Shown: one piece after another, positions 38,529 to 50,202 of the stretch
Position numbering within the stretch: position 1 is the stretch's first letter
How the letters are laid out: the number at the start of each line of letters is the position of its first letter
Position numbers and translations under genes: made by a program
Notes under the pieces: model-generated
Databases searched by the model: none
Seen by the model: the letters and a program-made list of their open reading frames with translations, nothing else
What the model was told of the DNA's origin: nothing
DNA from: Chloroflexota bacterium
Lineage (GTDB): Bacteria > Chloroflexota > Limnocylindria > Limnocylindrales > CSP1-4
Direction: 5' to 3'
Assembly: GCA_003171255.1 (NCBI GenBank)
Contig: PMYK01000011.1
Coordinates: 3,508 to 63,390 of the forward strand
DNA: 59,883 bases

Positions 38529-38651
38529 CTAGTGCGGGAAGAACGTTCCCGTTCCGTCCGCCAGCGCGGTCGCCAGCGACATCAAAACCAGGGCCACCCC
38601 AAGGATCCAGGAAACGACTACTGCACGGAAGCTGATGTGGCGAGAGAACAT
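38529..38651 (-). CDS. 40-residue small membrane or secreted peptide
   Basis: The ATG at 38651 is preceded by AAGGAG at ideal spacing. The peptide begins MFSRHISFRAVVVSWILGVA, continues with a hydrophobic core, then ATALADGTGTFFPH and stop. It is either a single-membrane-segment protein or a signal peptide (possible cleavage after TALA) releasing a very short tail. A near-consensus promoter lies upstream. I know no family. The combination of a strong promoter, a strong ribosome binding site and a clean hydrophobic pattern argues that it is a real gene. It diverges from the XRE-TPR regulator. Confidence 0.7.
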   Translation of the reverse strand: MFSRHISFRAVVVSWILGVALVLMSLATALADGTGTFFPH

Positions 38652-38712
38652 CGGACGACTCCTTATCAGTCGCCCTCCCGGGGCCCAGGCCAGCGCGACT
38701 TTCGGCACCTCG

Positions 38713-38741
38713 ATCGTAAGATTCGTAGCGCGAGCGGTCAA
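38713..38741 (-). promoter_or_regulatory. Sigma-70-type promoter of the small membrane peptide
   Basis: On the minus strand, TTGACC (38741-38736) and TACGAT (38718-38713) are separated by exactly 17 nt. The match is among the best in the window. It lies about 60 nt upstream of the peptide's ATG and could be controlled by the adjacent divergent XRE-TPR protein. Confidence 0.75.
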
Positions 38742-38813
38742 GTATTTGTAAACCTGGCTGCATGGGCGCACCACTCTGCGTCAACCAGCCCGGACCGGTA
38801 GTACACTGCGGCT

Positions 38814-40109
38814 ATGGCTCGAGTCAGTCGTACACGTCCACGAGTTGACGATTCGCCGCTTGCTCGCCAGATCGGTGAGCGGCTACGCGCAGCCCGCCTT
38901 GCGTCGGGCTTGACCCAACAGCAACTGGCCGAGGGTCGCTATACCAAGGCCTACGTAAGCGCCCTCGAGAACGGCCTGAGCAGGCCGTCGATGGTCGCTC
39001 TGAACCATTTCTCCGGCAGGCTTGGCATTCCGGCCAGCAAGCTCATCAACGACGAGCCTGTCGGGTGGGCCCGGCTCGAGGCTGATCTGGCCCTGGCCTC
39101 CGGCCGCTGGGCAGATGCCGACGACGCATACGGCGAGCTGCTGGAGTCGAACGTTTCTCCGGTCGCTCGGGCTGAGCTGCTCAGCGGCAGGGCCGAGGCG
39201 ATGGTGAGGCGTGGCCATGCCCGCGAGGCGGCGGCGGCCGCGGCTGAGGCCGCTCATTCCTTCCACGCCGCGGGTCGAGAGATCGACGCCGCCCTGGCCG
39301 AGTACTGGCTGGCCGCGGCGCAGTACCACCTGGAGAACACGGTCGAATCCAAGGCGCTGCTTCGGGCACTGCTCGGCAAGGTGAGAGCGGGCTTGAAGGT
39401 GGAGCCGGCCTTCCAGCTTCGCCTCGTAATGGCCCTATCCAGCAATGAGTCTCGGGACGGCAACCACGCCGCCGCGCTGGCCTACCTCGAGGAAGTGCGA
39501 GGTCTGGCCGTAGGCCTCGACGATCGCCGACGAGCTTCGTACCTCTACGACCTGGCCTACAGCTACCGTGAGACCGGCGACTTCGAGGCCGCCGTACGCA
39601 GCGGCATCGCCAGCCTAGAGCTGTTCCGCCGAGCCGACGCCGAACGGGAGACTGCGGGTCTGGAGAACGACCTCGCCCTCTCCTTCCTCGCCCTCGGCAA
39701 CACATCGCGGGCAGATGAGATGGCCGCCAGCGCAGTTGCCACCCTCGAGAAGCTCGGCGACGACTGGTTGCTCGGCCACGTTCTGGACACCCAGGCTCGG
39801 ATCGCTGTTTCCCGGGGCGCCGTCGCCGAGGCAGCCGCGATAGCGGCCCGCGCCCTCGCCGTGGCCGAGCGCGTCCACAACAACAAAGCCATCGTCGACG
39901 CCTTGCTCACCAAGGCTCGCGCGCTGTCGGCTCAAGGCGAGACCGCCGACTCGCTGGCTGCTTACGAGCGCGCCGGCGAGCTGGCCAGACAGGTCGGAGC
40001 CGCCGGCCTGACTCGCAAGGCACTCCGCGAATGGGCCGACGCGCTTGCCTCGGCCGGCCTGCACCAGCAGGCATTCGAACTCGCACGCGAGGCGCTCGCA
40101 GTTTCGTAG
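38814..40109 (+). CDS. XRE-family regulator with TPR-like repeats
   Basis: The 431-residue protein has an HTH_XRE domain at about 15-75 (IGERLRAARLASGLTQQQLA... YTKAYVSALENGLSRPS) followed by a long all-helical region of tetratricopeptide-like repeats (about 85-430), such as YLYDLAYSYRETGDFEAAVR. The architecture resembles RRNPP-like or other peptide-sensing regulators, in which TPRs bind a small peptide and control DNA binding. The TACACT at 38802-38807 lies 6 nt before the ATG with no Shine-Dalgarno, so the mRNA is probably leaderless. The divergent 40-residue peptide gene is a candidate partner or target. Confidence 0.88.
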   Translation: MARVSRTRPRVDDSPLARQIGERLRAARLASGLTQQQLAEGRYTKAYVSALENGLSRPSMVALNHFSGRLGIPASKLINDEPVGWARLEADLALASGRWADADDAYGELLESNVSPVARAELLSGRAEAMVRRGHAREAAAAAAEAAHSFHAAGREIDAALAEYWLAAAQYHLENTVESKALLRALLGKVRAGLKVEPAFQLRLVMALSSNESRDGNHAAALAYLEEVRGLAVGLDDRRRASYLYDLAYSYRETGDFEAAVRSGIASLELFRRADAERETAGLENDLALSFLALGNTSRADEMAASAVATLEKLGDDWLLGHVLDTQARIAVSRGAVAEAAAIAARALAVAERVHNNKAIVDALLTKARALSAQGETADSLAAYERAGELARQVGAAGLTRKALREWADALASAGLHQQAFELAREALAVS

Positions 40110-40391
40110 TTCCGGGGTCGGACCTCTTGACCCGCAGCCCAGAGCCGAGTTCGACGGCCCGATGGTCGCGGTCCCTGTACCGGGCATTTCGCCGGCAGCG
40201 CCTGGTTGCGTCGGGTTTTCCGGCGGACGGTCCCTCGTCTTTGGACCGTGTCCTCGTTGCCGGTCCGCAACGGCGTTTGTCGCCAGCGCGCCTGGCCGAG
40301 CCTGCGCGGGGCCCTATGACGGATTCTCCACCTTGCGTCCGGGCCGACGTTGGTACACTGTGTATTGACTTTGAGAAAGGCCCGCTCCGAA

Positions 40392-40685
40392 ATGACTCCT
40401 GTCTCTCCACCGCGACATCGGTGCGTCAAGCGTCTGCTTAGCCCAGTGCCCTGGTATCACGATGGCTGCCACGGCCTATCCGTGCGCGCCGGCGAGAACG
40501 TTCCAGCCTTCGACGACCTGATGATCAGGGGTGCCCTGGCACGTGGCGCGTTCGCCTGCCAGCGAATCCAGGGTCTGGACCGCGCCCTCAATCGGGAACT
40601 CTGGTCACTGGGCTACGTAGCCCGGCTCGAGACCGATCAGCCAGATCGCCCGACCGTTCTCGTGGAAAGCGCAATCGGCCGCTGA
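40392..40685 (+). CDS. Hypothetical 97-residue protein
   Basis: ATG 40392 is preceded by GAGAAAGG about 11 nt upstream and by a TACACT at 40354-40359. The product has a basic N-terminus with His and Cys residues (HRCVKRLLSPVPWYHDGCHG) and then a helical segment (LARGAFACQRIQGLDRALNR). Codon use fits the neighbours. A strong hairpin follows the stop. I recognise no family. GTG 40350 is a less likely start. Confidence 0.5.
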   Translation: MTPVSPPRHRCVKRLLSPVPWYHDGCHGLSVRAGENVPAFDDLMIRGALARGAFACQRIQGLDRALNRELWSLGYVARLETDQPDRPTVLVESAIGR

Positions 40686-40691
40686 CTCCAT

Positions 40692-40734
40692 CGTCGGGCC
40701 TGGGCATCCTTGGGGGGAATGCCCCGGCCCGACG
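40692..40734 (+). terminator. Strong two-step hairpin after the hypothetical gene
   Basis: CGTCGGGCC pairs with GGCCCGACG, and inside it GGGCAT pairs with ATGCCC around a G-rich loop, giving a long near-continuous stem. It lies 7 nt after the stop at 40685. A C-rich, not T-rich, tail follows, so this is a probable but non-canonical terminator. Confidence 0.6.
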
Positions 40735-40969
40735 TCCCCCACCCTGATTACGCCACACCTTTGTGGCCGGCCAACCGACGACCCACGGTCCGTCGCGCCT
40801 CAGCCGTCGCGCCTCAGCCGTAGAGCGCGGCAAGGGCGCGGGACGCCGCGGCGACCCGGCCGCGGAGATCCGCCGACGCGACGACGAGGGTGTCGGCCCC
40901 GAGATGAACGGCATTGCAGAGGCGTCGCCCGAGGTGTGGTGCGAGGTTGCTCTGGCGCGGGAGCGCTGA

Positions 40970-42070
40970 ATGCGGCAACCTGGCGGCATGCCACAAGTGC
41001 CTCTCGGGGACATCGCGCCCAACTCCCACGACCCGGGGTCGGACGTGGCCGGCGAGCGGGCGCTCGCGGTGGCACAGGCCGCGAGCGAGCCACTGGTCAC
41101 ACGGTCAGGGGCGACGATTCGAGTAGGCACGGCGTCGTGGACCGACCCGACCATGACGGCGCCCGGCGTCTTCTATCCTCGCGGCGCCGACAGCGCCGAG
41201 GAACGCCTGACCTATTACGCTGCCACGTTCCCCATCGTCGAGATCGACGCGACCTACTACGCGCTCCCGTCGGCCCGAGTGGCATCGGCCTGGGTGGATC
41301 GGACGCCACCCGACTTCGTCTTCGACGCCAAGGCCCACGCTCTGATGACAGGCCAACCGACCGAAACGAAGCGGCTGCCCAAGGATCTGCGAGCCGCCCT
41401 GCCGGAAGAGCTCGCCGCCAAGCCTCGTCTATACGCTCGCGACCTTCCGGCCGAGCTGCGAGACGAGGTCTGGCGATCCTATCTGGCGGGGCTGGAGCCG
41501 CTGCGCGCGAGCGGCCAGCTTGGCTCGGTGCTGCTGCAGTTCCCGAAGTGGTTCTTTCCAACGAGTGAAAGCCGCGACATCATCCTGGAGGCGCGCCAGC
41601 GTCTGGGGGATGTCAGGTCGGCCGTCGAACTCCGCAGCGAGACCTGGTTCAACGACAAGAACCGCGAGCGCACGCTGCTCTTCCTTGCCGACAACTCAAT
41701 TCCCCTGGTCCTGGTCGACGGACCGCAGGGCCTCCGAAGCAGCGTCCCGCCCCTCACCGCCGTGACCTCGCCCGAGCTTGTGGTCGTCCGTTTCCACGGG
41801 CGCCGCGTCGAGACCTGGGAGGCTGCTGGGATCCCGGTAGTCGAGCGCTTCCGCTATCTGTACAGCGTGGACGAGATGCGGGAGTGGGTACCTCGGATTC
41901 GGAAGGCGGCCGAGGAGGCGCGCGAGATGCACGTCCTCATGAACAACTGCTACGCCAACTACGGCTCCACCAACGCCCGTGAGTTGGCGGCGATGCTCGA
42001 GGCCGAGCTCGTTGCCGGTCCGGATGAGTCGTTCGGCCGGCGCGGCGAGGCGCTGCTGCCACCCGGATGA
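40970..42070 (+). CDS. DUF72 (YecE-like) TIM-barrel protein
   Basis: The 366-residue protein has about 40 variable residues, then the DUF72 core: IRVGTASWTDPTM, YYAATFPIVEIDATYYALPS, FVFDAKAHALMTG and, late, HVLMNNCYANYGSTNAREL. The family forms a TIM barrel of unknown function. ATG 40970 follows GGGAGC; ATG 40988 is an alternative. A hairpin terminator follows at 42109. There is no operon partner. Confidence 0.9.
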   Translation: MRQPGGMPQVPLGDIAPNSHDPGSDVAGERALAVAQAASEPLVTRSGATIRVGTASWTDPTMTAPGVFYPRGADSAEERLTYYAATFPIVEIDATYYALPSARVASAWVDRTPPDFVFDAKAHALMTGQPTETKRLPKDLRAALPEELAAKPRLYARDLPAELRDEVWRSYLAGLEPLRASGQLGSVLLQFPKWFFPTSESRDIILEARQRLGDVRSAVELRSETWFNDKNRERTLLFLADNSIPLVLVDGPQGLRSSVPPLTAVTSPELVVVRFHGRRVETWEAAGIPVVERFRYLYSVDEMREWVPRIRKAAEEAREMHVLMNNCYANYGSTNARELAAMLEAELVAGPDESFGRRGEALLPPG

Positions 42071-42108
42071 ACCGGCCGCACCACGGCCCTGATTCCGACC
42101 CAGACATG

Positions 42109-42143
42109 GCAAACGGCCCGGGGAGGGGGCCCGAGCCGTTTGC
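42109..42143 (+). terminator. Terminator hairpin after the DUF72 gene
   Basis: GCAAACGGC (42109-42117) and GCCGTTTGC (42135-42143) form a perfect 9-bp stem enclosing a GC-rich inner helix, 39 nt after the stop. There is no T-tract. Confidence 0.65.
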
Positions 42144-42368
42144 GAAGGAGCGCGCCGTCACTCGCGTCCTGGGTGTATTGCCTGGATCCTAGGCCGCGGT
42201 CGGAGGATCGTCGTCCTGACGCCGCTCCGTTCCGTCACGCGAACCAGCGGACCCTGGCGAGCGGCGCGGGTCGCGTAACGGTGCGTGGGACGACCGAGCC
42301 GAGTGGTCTCCGCGGCCTATTCGCGCAGTAGACTGCTCTTCCATTAGGAGGCGTTCGCAAGGAGCTAC

Positions 42369-43418
42369 ATGCCCGACTCCACCGACCGCGCCGCGTCCTC
42401 CGGTTCGTCTCGAGACGAGCGCAGCTACTGGTCGCCGACAGATTCGCCGGGCGAAAGGGCCGGCGACGACTCAGGCGAGGACACCGTCCTCCCCGCCGGG
42501 ACTCGGCGCACGAACCTCGACCCAGGTGGTGTCGAGACCACCTACCGCCGCCGTCTCGCCGACGAGGAGATGGTCCAGCGCGTCGGTGGACGACGCAGGA
42601 TACGGCCAGAGGTGGTGCTCGCAATCGCAGGATCCGTCTTCGTGGTGGCTGCTCTTCTCAAGCCATGGCCGAACCCCTTGCCTGCCAGCCGGCCGTCGCC
42701 GATCGCCGCGGCCTTGCCGACGGCCGCAGTCACAATCGGGCCTTCACCGATCGACAACACCGACGTCACCGTCATCCAGTTCGGCGTCCCCGACAGCCTC
42801 GTCCAACGCTGGTCCGCGGTCGACTGGAGCGGGCTGCGAACCACCGACCCCCACTCCGGCTGGGGCTTTGCTGCGGCCATGATGCCAAGCGTCGGCGAGG
42901 GGCCGGCCATCATCGAGGGGCCGGCCGGCCCTGGGACGATATTGCCAATGACCAGCTGGGTCGCTGCCGGTTCGCTGCCGTCCAACGCGACATTGCTGGT
43001 GGTCGGAGGCCAGAACGTCTACGCCATCGCGGTCACATGGCCTGACGGCCTCAATGTGACCAGCGTCACGTTCCAGTACGTTGGCGGCTCGGGCCGCGAG
43101 CCATACCTTCCGCCGCCGGGCCTCCCGCCGTTCACCCAGGTGAGCCCGCTCCCGGCAGACCGGGTGGCCTCGCCAGCGGCTGCAACCCAGAGTGATCCTG
43201 CGGCCGCCTCACCCGCCCTCGCGGGCCACCTGGCCATCAGGTCGGGGCAGTTCTGGATTCCACCGGCAGAAGTCTCGGGAAACGCACTATCGAGCTCGAC
43301 CGTCCCCACGGCCTGGAAGTCACTCCCATGGCCGTGGCCGGACGGTACCTATCGGGTAACCGTCGTCTCGCAGACCGGGCCCGTCACGATCGTGCTTCGG
43401 CTGCAACAGGCCGCCTGA
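42369..43418 (+). CDS. Hypothetical single-pass membrane protein
   Basis: The 349-residue protein has an N-terminal cytoplasmic part of about 75 polar residues, one membrane segment (about 79-98, PEVVLAIAGSVFVVAALLKP), and a large external part rich in Pro, Ala, Ser and beta-type sequence. The external part ends in DGTYRVTVVSQTGPVTIVLR, which looks like a small beta-sandwich. No enzyme motif is visible. ATG 42369 follows AAGGAG. The family is unknown. Confidence 0.72.
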   Translation: MPDSTDRAASSGSSRDERSYWSPTDSPGERAGDDSGEDTVLPAGTRRTNLDPGGVETTYRRRLADEEMVQRVGGRRRIRPEVVLAIAGSVFVVAALLKPWPNPLPASRPSPIAAALPTAAVTIGPSPIDNTDVTVIQFGVPDSLVQRWSAVDWSGLRTTDPHSGWGFAAAMMPSVGEGPAIIEGPAGPGTILPMTSWVAAGSLPSNATLLVVGGQNVYAIAVTWPDGLNVTSVTFQYVGGSGREPYLPPPGLPPFTQVSPLPADRVASPAAATQSDPAAASPALAGHLAIRSGQFWIPPAEVSGNALSSSTVPTAWKSLPWPWPDGTYRVTVVSQTGPVTIVLRLQQAA

Positions 43419-43497
43419 AGCCAGGCCGCGGATCGGTGGCCTGGGCGTCGCCGCCGGCCGTGGTTCGGCCGCCGTGCCTATTCCAGGCGAGAATCGA

Positions 43498-43526
43498 AAC
43501 GCCCGACGGAGGACCCGCCGGGCGTT
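43498..43526. terminator. Bidirectional terminator between the membrane protein gene and ppdK
   Basis: AACGCCCG (43498-43505) pairs with CGGGCGTT (43519-43526), with a further CGG/CCG pair inside. It lies 22 nt beyond the ppdK stop and 80 nt beyond the plus-strand gene's stop, so it can serve both convergent transcripts. Confidence 0.65.
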
Positions 43527-43547
43527 CCAGTTACAACCGAAGAAAGG

Positions 43548-46349
<2,802 letters not shown>

Positions 46350-46602
46350 GGGGGTGTCATTCTCCTTGGATGCGGGGACTTGTCGCGCCTCGGGCGGCGG
46401 GGAAGCGTCCGGGCGACGGAAACGCACTATGTCCCAAAGATTGTACAGGCGTCGACCAGCCAGACTCGCTGCCGACCGGCCCCGCGACCCGGTATTTGCG
46501 TCCCGCAGACGCCGGCCATTCGGCCCGAATGCGTGGGACTCTCGGCCTCGGACGGTCCCCCGTGCCCGGCGAGCGGTCGGCCCGGGTGGCGCAAGCGGCG
46601 AC

Positions 46603-47280
46603 TCAGGTCGACGCGGCGGCGGCCGAATTGTCGAGCCAGGCAAGCCAGGAGTCGAAGCCCTCACCGGTTGTGGCCGAGATGTCGAGGATCGGCACCGACG
46701 GGTTCAACAGGCGCACGTCGGTCTCGAAACCGGCTCGATCGAAGGACAGGTGGGGCGCAAGATCGATCTTGTTGAGCAGAAGCAGATCCGCGGCCGTCAC
46801 GAAGTACGGATGCTTGGCGGCCTTGTCGTCACCCTCGGTCAGGCTGAACAGACCCACCTTGGCGGCTTGGCCAAGATCGAACCCGACCGGGCAGATGAGG
46901 TTGCCGACATTCTCGATGAAGAGGATGTCGACGCCGTCGAGGTCCAGCTGGGCCAGCGCGTCGCGGACCTGAGCGGCCTCGAGATGACAGCCCTCGCCGG
47001 TGGAGATCTGGACGACGCGATCGCAATAGCGGGCCAGACGATCGCCGTCCCGGCGAGTGGCCAGATCGCCGACCAGGACCGCCGCACGGCGGCGACCCGC
47101 CAGCGCCCGCAGGGTCGCCTCCAGGAGGGCCGTCTTGCCGCTTCCCGGCGCGCCCATCAGGTCGATTGCGAAAATGTGTCGGCGCGCCAGCTCGACACGG
47201 GTCGCGGCCGCGATGTCGTCGTTGGCCTCGAGGACCCGCCGCATCACCGGCAATCGAACGGTTCGAATCTGTTCGCTCAT
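46603..47280 (-). CDS. hypB: Hydrogenase nickel incorporation GTPase HypB
   Basis: HypB delivers Ni2+ to the [NiFe] hydrogenase large subunit using GTP. The 225 residues carry Walker A GAPGSGKTALLEATLRAL, the metal and GTPase switch segment GCHLEAAQVRDAL, ENVGNLICPVGFDLGQ and LLLNKIDLAPHL. It lacks a His-rich N-terminus and the CxxCGC metal site of E. coli HypB, so it is the short type. The start directly abuts the hypA stop. HypA and HypB diverge from the hydrogenase operon; hypC, D, E and F are not in the window. Confidence 0.95.
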   Translation of the reverse strand: MSEQIRTVRLPVMRRVLEANDDIAAATRVELARRHIFAIDLMGAPGSGKTALLEATLRALAGRRRAAVLVGDLATRRDGDRLARYCDRVVQISTGEGCHLEAAQVRDALAQLDLDGVDILFIENVGNLICPVGFDLGQAAKVGLFSLTEGDDKAAKHPYFVTAADLLLLNKIDLAPHLSFDRAGFETDVRLLNPSVPILDISATTGEGFDSWLAWLDNSAAAAST

Positions 47281-47625
47281 CTACGTCTCTTCCTCATCGA
47301 TGCTGATCGCGACCAGATCGAGTTCGTCGCCGCCGGACGGAACGGGCGTCGCGTTGCCGCACTGGCAGGATACGAAGGGCACCGGGCTGGTCCACTCGCG
47401 GCCGCATTGGGAGCACCTTATGGACCACGGCCGCTGGTCGATCTGCAGAGTGGCTCCGGCGAGTGGGGTGCCAAATGTCACAGAGTCCCAACACATCAGC
47501 AGGGCCTCGGGCTCCAGCCCGCGAAGGGCGCCAATCCGGATCTCGACATCGCGCACATGCGCTCCGGCAGGGGCATTCGCGAGCACCTGAGCGGCCAGAC
47601 CCTCCGCAATCGAAAACTCGTGCAC
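47281..47625 (-). CDS. hypA: Hydrogenase nickel metallochaperone HypA
   Basis: GTG 47625 is chosen because HypA must begin Met-His-Glu (the N-terminal His2 binds nickel), and this GTG is followed by HEFSIAEGLAAQVL. The Met three codons upstream would bury that site. TAGCAT (47638-47633) lies 7 nt upstream with no Shine-Dalgarno, supporting a leaderless mRNA. The 114-residue protein has a zinc site CSQC...CQC; the second pair is Cys-x-Cys instead of the usual Cys-x2-Cys. It passes nickel to HypB. Confidence 0.92.
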   Translation of the reverse strand: MHEFSIAEGLAAQVLANAPAGAHVRDVEIRIGALRGLEPEALLMCWDSVTFGTPLAGATLQIDQRPWSIRCSQCGREWTSPVPFVSCQCGNATPVPSGGDELDLVAISIDEEET

Positions 47626-47884
47626 GCGGAGCATGCTAGCTCACTTCCGTAGGCGCCAGCCCGATTTCGCCTTGGATAGTTAGCCTGGCCTGTTCCTGGC
47701 ATGTCCCCGGCCCCAACCTGCAGGCCGAACTTCCCGCCCGGAAGAGGCCGGACTGCGGGACTCAAGCGGCCGGTTGTGGGATACGCTCTGAGCATTGATA
47801 TAGACGCGCGATGTAGCGCTCCCCTGATCCGGGCCACTCCCCTCCTGCCGAGGCGGCCCGGGCACTCCGCAAGAGAGTAAGAGC

Positions 47885-48271
47885 ATGGCACACATACTCC
47901 TGATCGACGACGACCCGGCATCGGTCGCCAGGAACACCGAAGCCATCCAAGGTGACGGCCACTCTGTCTCGTCATCTTCGACAACCGCTGAGGCCGTTCG
48001 CTTCGTGCGCAACGAGTTGCCCGACCTGGTGGTCATGGAGGCTGTATTGGGAGGCAAGCTGGCCGGTCTCGATCTGGCCAGATCGCTCGCCCAGGACCAT
48101 CCCGACCTGCCCCTGATCATGCTCACCAAGGCCGACGACCTGATGTCGGATGAACAGCTGGACAGCCAGGACAGTGACGGCTGGATCCCCGTTAGTCGGT
48201 ACCTCGAGAAGCCGGTCATGACCGATGTACTGGTGGACGAGATCGACCACCTCCTACCTGAGGCCGAGTGA
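47885..48271 (+). CDS. Stand-alone receiver-domain protein with Glu in place of the phospho-Asp
   Basis: The 128 residues form one receiver domain and nothing else. The acidic pocket is present (LLIDDDP, D8-D10), as are the switch Thr (MLTKADD) and the conserved Lys-Pro (RYLEKPV). The phospho-acceptor position in PDLVVMEAVLGG is E52, not Asp. Glu often mimics the phosphorylated state, so the domain may be locked active or act as a protein-binding module. Its stop overlaps the echA start by 4 nt (GTGA), so it is the first gene of the hydrogenase operon. An AGAGAG lies before the ATG. Confidence 0.85.
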   Translation: MAHILLIDDDPASVARNTEAIQGDGHSVSSSSTTAEAVRFVRNELPDLVVMEAVLGGKLAGLDLARSLAQDHPDLPLIMLTKADDLMSDEQLDSQDSDGWIPVSRYLEKPVMTDVLVDEIDHLLPEAE

Positions 48272-50202
48272 GTCTTCCCTCGATCGTATTCGCCCTCGTT
48301 GCCCTTCCGGCGATAGTCGGCGCGATCCTCAGCCTCTTCACCCAGGCGACGCTGCGGAACGCCATCGTCGTGATCGGCGGCCTCCTCGTTGCCGCGATGG
48401 CCGTCGCGACCGTGGCGACGTTCGGTGGCGCCGATGGCGCGTTCTTCGGACTCCCGGGCAACATGGCCCTTGGTCAGACCTTGATCGTCGTCGACTTTGG
48501 TCTCACGGCGTTCGTGGTGGCCATCTCACTCAAGCATCGCCGCGTCCTGGCTCCGATCCTGGCCCTTGCCCAGTTCGCGATCGCCCTCTACCTCGAGGTG
48601 GCCGGCCGCCTGCCCGAGCCCGATCCGCAGCGGCTCTTCTGGGTCGACCGGCTGTCGATGGTGATGATCCTCGTGATCGGCCTCATCGGCCCCTTGATCT
48701 GCATCAACGCCATCGGCTACATGCGGGCCTATCACCGCTCGAGCCCAATGATCCAGGGCCGCCGGACCGTCTTCTTCTCGCTGCTGTTTGTCTTCCTGGC
48801 CGCGATGTTCGGCCTGGTGGTTTCGAACTATCTGCCGCTGATGCTGGTCTTCTGGGAGATCACGACGATCTGCTCGTTCCTGCTGATCGGCTACACCCGG
48901 ACCGACGAGACGATCGGCTATGCCTTTCGGGCTTTGAACATGAACCTCCTGGGCGGCCTGGGGTTCGGCGTCGCAATAGTGCTGCTCTCCAGCCAGACCG
49001 GCGGCCTGGACCTCGCGATTCTGACCCATGGACCGGCCGCTGGGGCGCTGCTGCCGGCAATCGCGCTCCTGGCCTTCGCCGGCATCACCAAGAGCGCCCA
49101 GATGCCGTTCTCGTCGTGGCTCATCGGCGCCATGTACGCCCCGTCGCCCACCTCGGCCCTGCTCCACTCGAGCACGATGGTCAAGGCCGGCGTCTTCCTG
49201 CTGCTGCGGCTGTCCCCGGCCATGTCCGGGTCGACGGTCGGCTATCTCGTGGCCTTCGTCGGCCTCCTGACCTTCCTGTTCGTGTCGCTCGTTGCGGTCA
49301 CGGAGCAGAACACCAAGAAAGTCCTGGCCTACTCGACCATCGGCAGCCTCGGCCTGATCGTCGGCTGCGCGGGCATCGGGACGCCCGAGCTGGCCTGGGT
49401 CGGGGTGATGATCATCATCTTCCATGCCCTGGCCAAGAGCCTCCTCTTCCTGGTGATCGGGACGATCGAGCAAAGGCTCTACACCAAGAACATGGAGAAC
49501 TTGGACGCGCTCCTGAGCCTGATGCCGCGCGTCAGTGCACTGTTCCTGATCGGGATCAGCGGCATGTTCATTGCGCCGTTCGGCATCGCCATCGCGAAGT
49601 GGACGGCCATCCGAGCCTTCCTCTCAGTCCCGGGCCCGGCCGGAGCGGCAATGATCCTAATCATGGCCTTCGGCAGTTCGCTGACCATCTTCTACTGGGG
49701 CAAGCTCCTCATCAAGATCCTCTCGGCGCGGCGCCAGACCGACTATGAGCGCTCGATCGAGAATCGCGTCTCGCGCTATGAGTGGCTGACCGAGGGCGCG
49801 CTGGCTCTCGGCGTCATTGCGGCAACAGCCTGCGTTGGGCTGATCTCCAACCAGGTGGTGGGACCCTACGCTCTGACCGCGTTCGCGGCGGCGCCGCGAG
49901 TCTTCCTCGCCATCGACCCCGCGATTCTGCTGGTCATGCTATCGGCGACACTGCTCCTGCCGTTCGTGGCCGTGCTGTCCTGGCTGAACCCCACCTACGA
50001 CCACTCCGACTTCTACGCCAGTGGCCGCTCCGCCAACGTGGGCCACGTCATGGGTGCCGCGTTGGGCGGTATCAAGAGGGTGACGCTTCGCAACTACTAC
50101 CTTGATGGCGTCGTCAGCGGCGGGCTGATGTTCCGGACCGGGACCGTCGCCTGTGGTGCGGTCCTCGCGGCGATGGTCGCCGCGAGCGTCGTGATCCGCT
50201 GA
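48268..50202 (+). CDS. echA: Ech-type hydrogenase antiporter-like membrane subunit (NuoL/HyfB family)
   Basis: The 644-residue polytopic protein has about sixteen membrane segments and belongs to the proton-conducting NADH:quinone oxidoreductase/Mrp antiporter family. KSAQMPFSSWLIGAMYAPSP with ALLHSSTMVKAG is the family signature (buried Lys and His). A Glu in LVFWEITTICSFLL matches the conserved TM5 residue. It should translocate H+ or Na+ when ferredoxin electrons reduce protons. The GTG start overlaps the receiver gene. The gene leads the ABCDEF set. Confidence 0.92.
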   Translation: MSLPSIVFALVALPAIVGAILSLFTQATLRNAIVVIGGLLVAAMAVATVATFGGADGAFFGLPGNMALGQTLIVVDFGLTAFVVAISLKHRRVLAPILALAQFAIALYLEVAGRLPEPDPQRLFWVDRLSMVMILVIGLIGPLICINAIGYMRAYHRSSPMIQGRRTVFFSLLFVFLAAMFGLVVSNYLPLMLVFWEITTICSFLLIGYTRTDETIGYAFRALNMNLLGGLGFGVAIVLLSSQTGGLDLAILTHGPAAGALLPAIALLAFAGITKSAQMPFSSWLIGAMYAPSPTSALLHSSTMVKAGVFLLLRLSPAMSGSTVGYLVAFVGLLTFLFVSLVAVTEQNTKKVLAYSTIGSLGLIVGCAGIGTPELAWVGVMIIIFHALAKSLLFLVIGTIEQRLYTKNMENLDALLSLMPRVSALFLIGISGMFIAPFGIAIAKWTAIRAFLSVPGPAGAAMILIMAFGSSLTIFYWGKLLIKILSARRQTDYERSIENRVSRYEWLTEGALALGVIAATACVGLISNQVVGPYALTAFAAAPRVFLAIDPAILLVMLSATLLLPFVAVLSWLNPTYDHSDFYASGRSANVGHVMGAALGGIKRVTLRNYYLDGVVSGGLMFRTGTVACGAVLAAMVAASVVIR

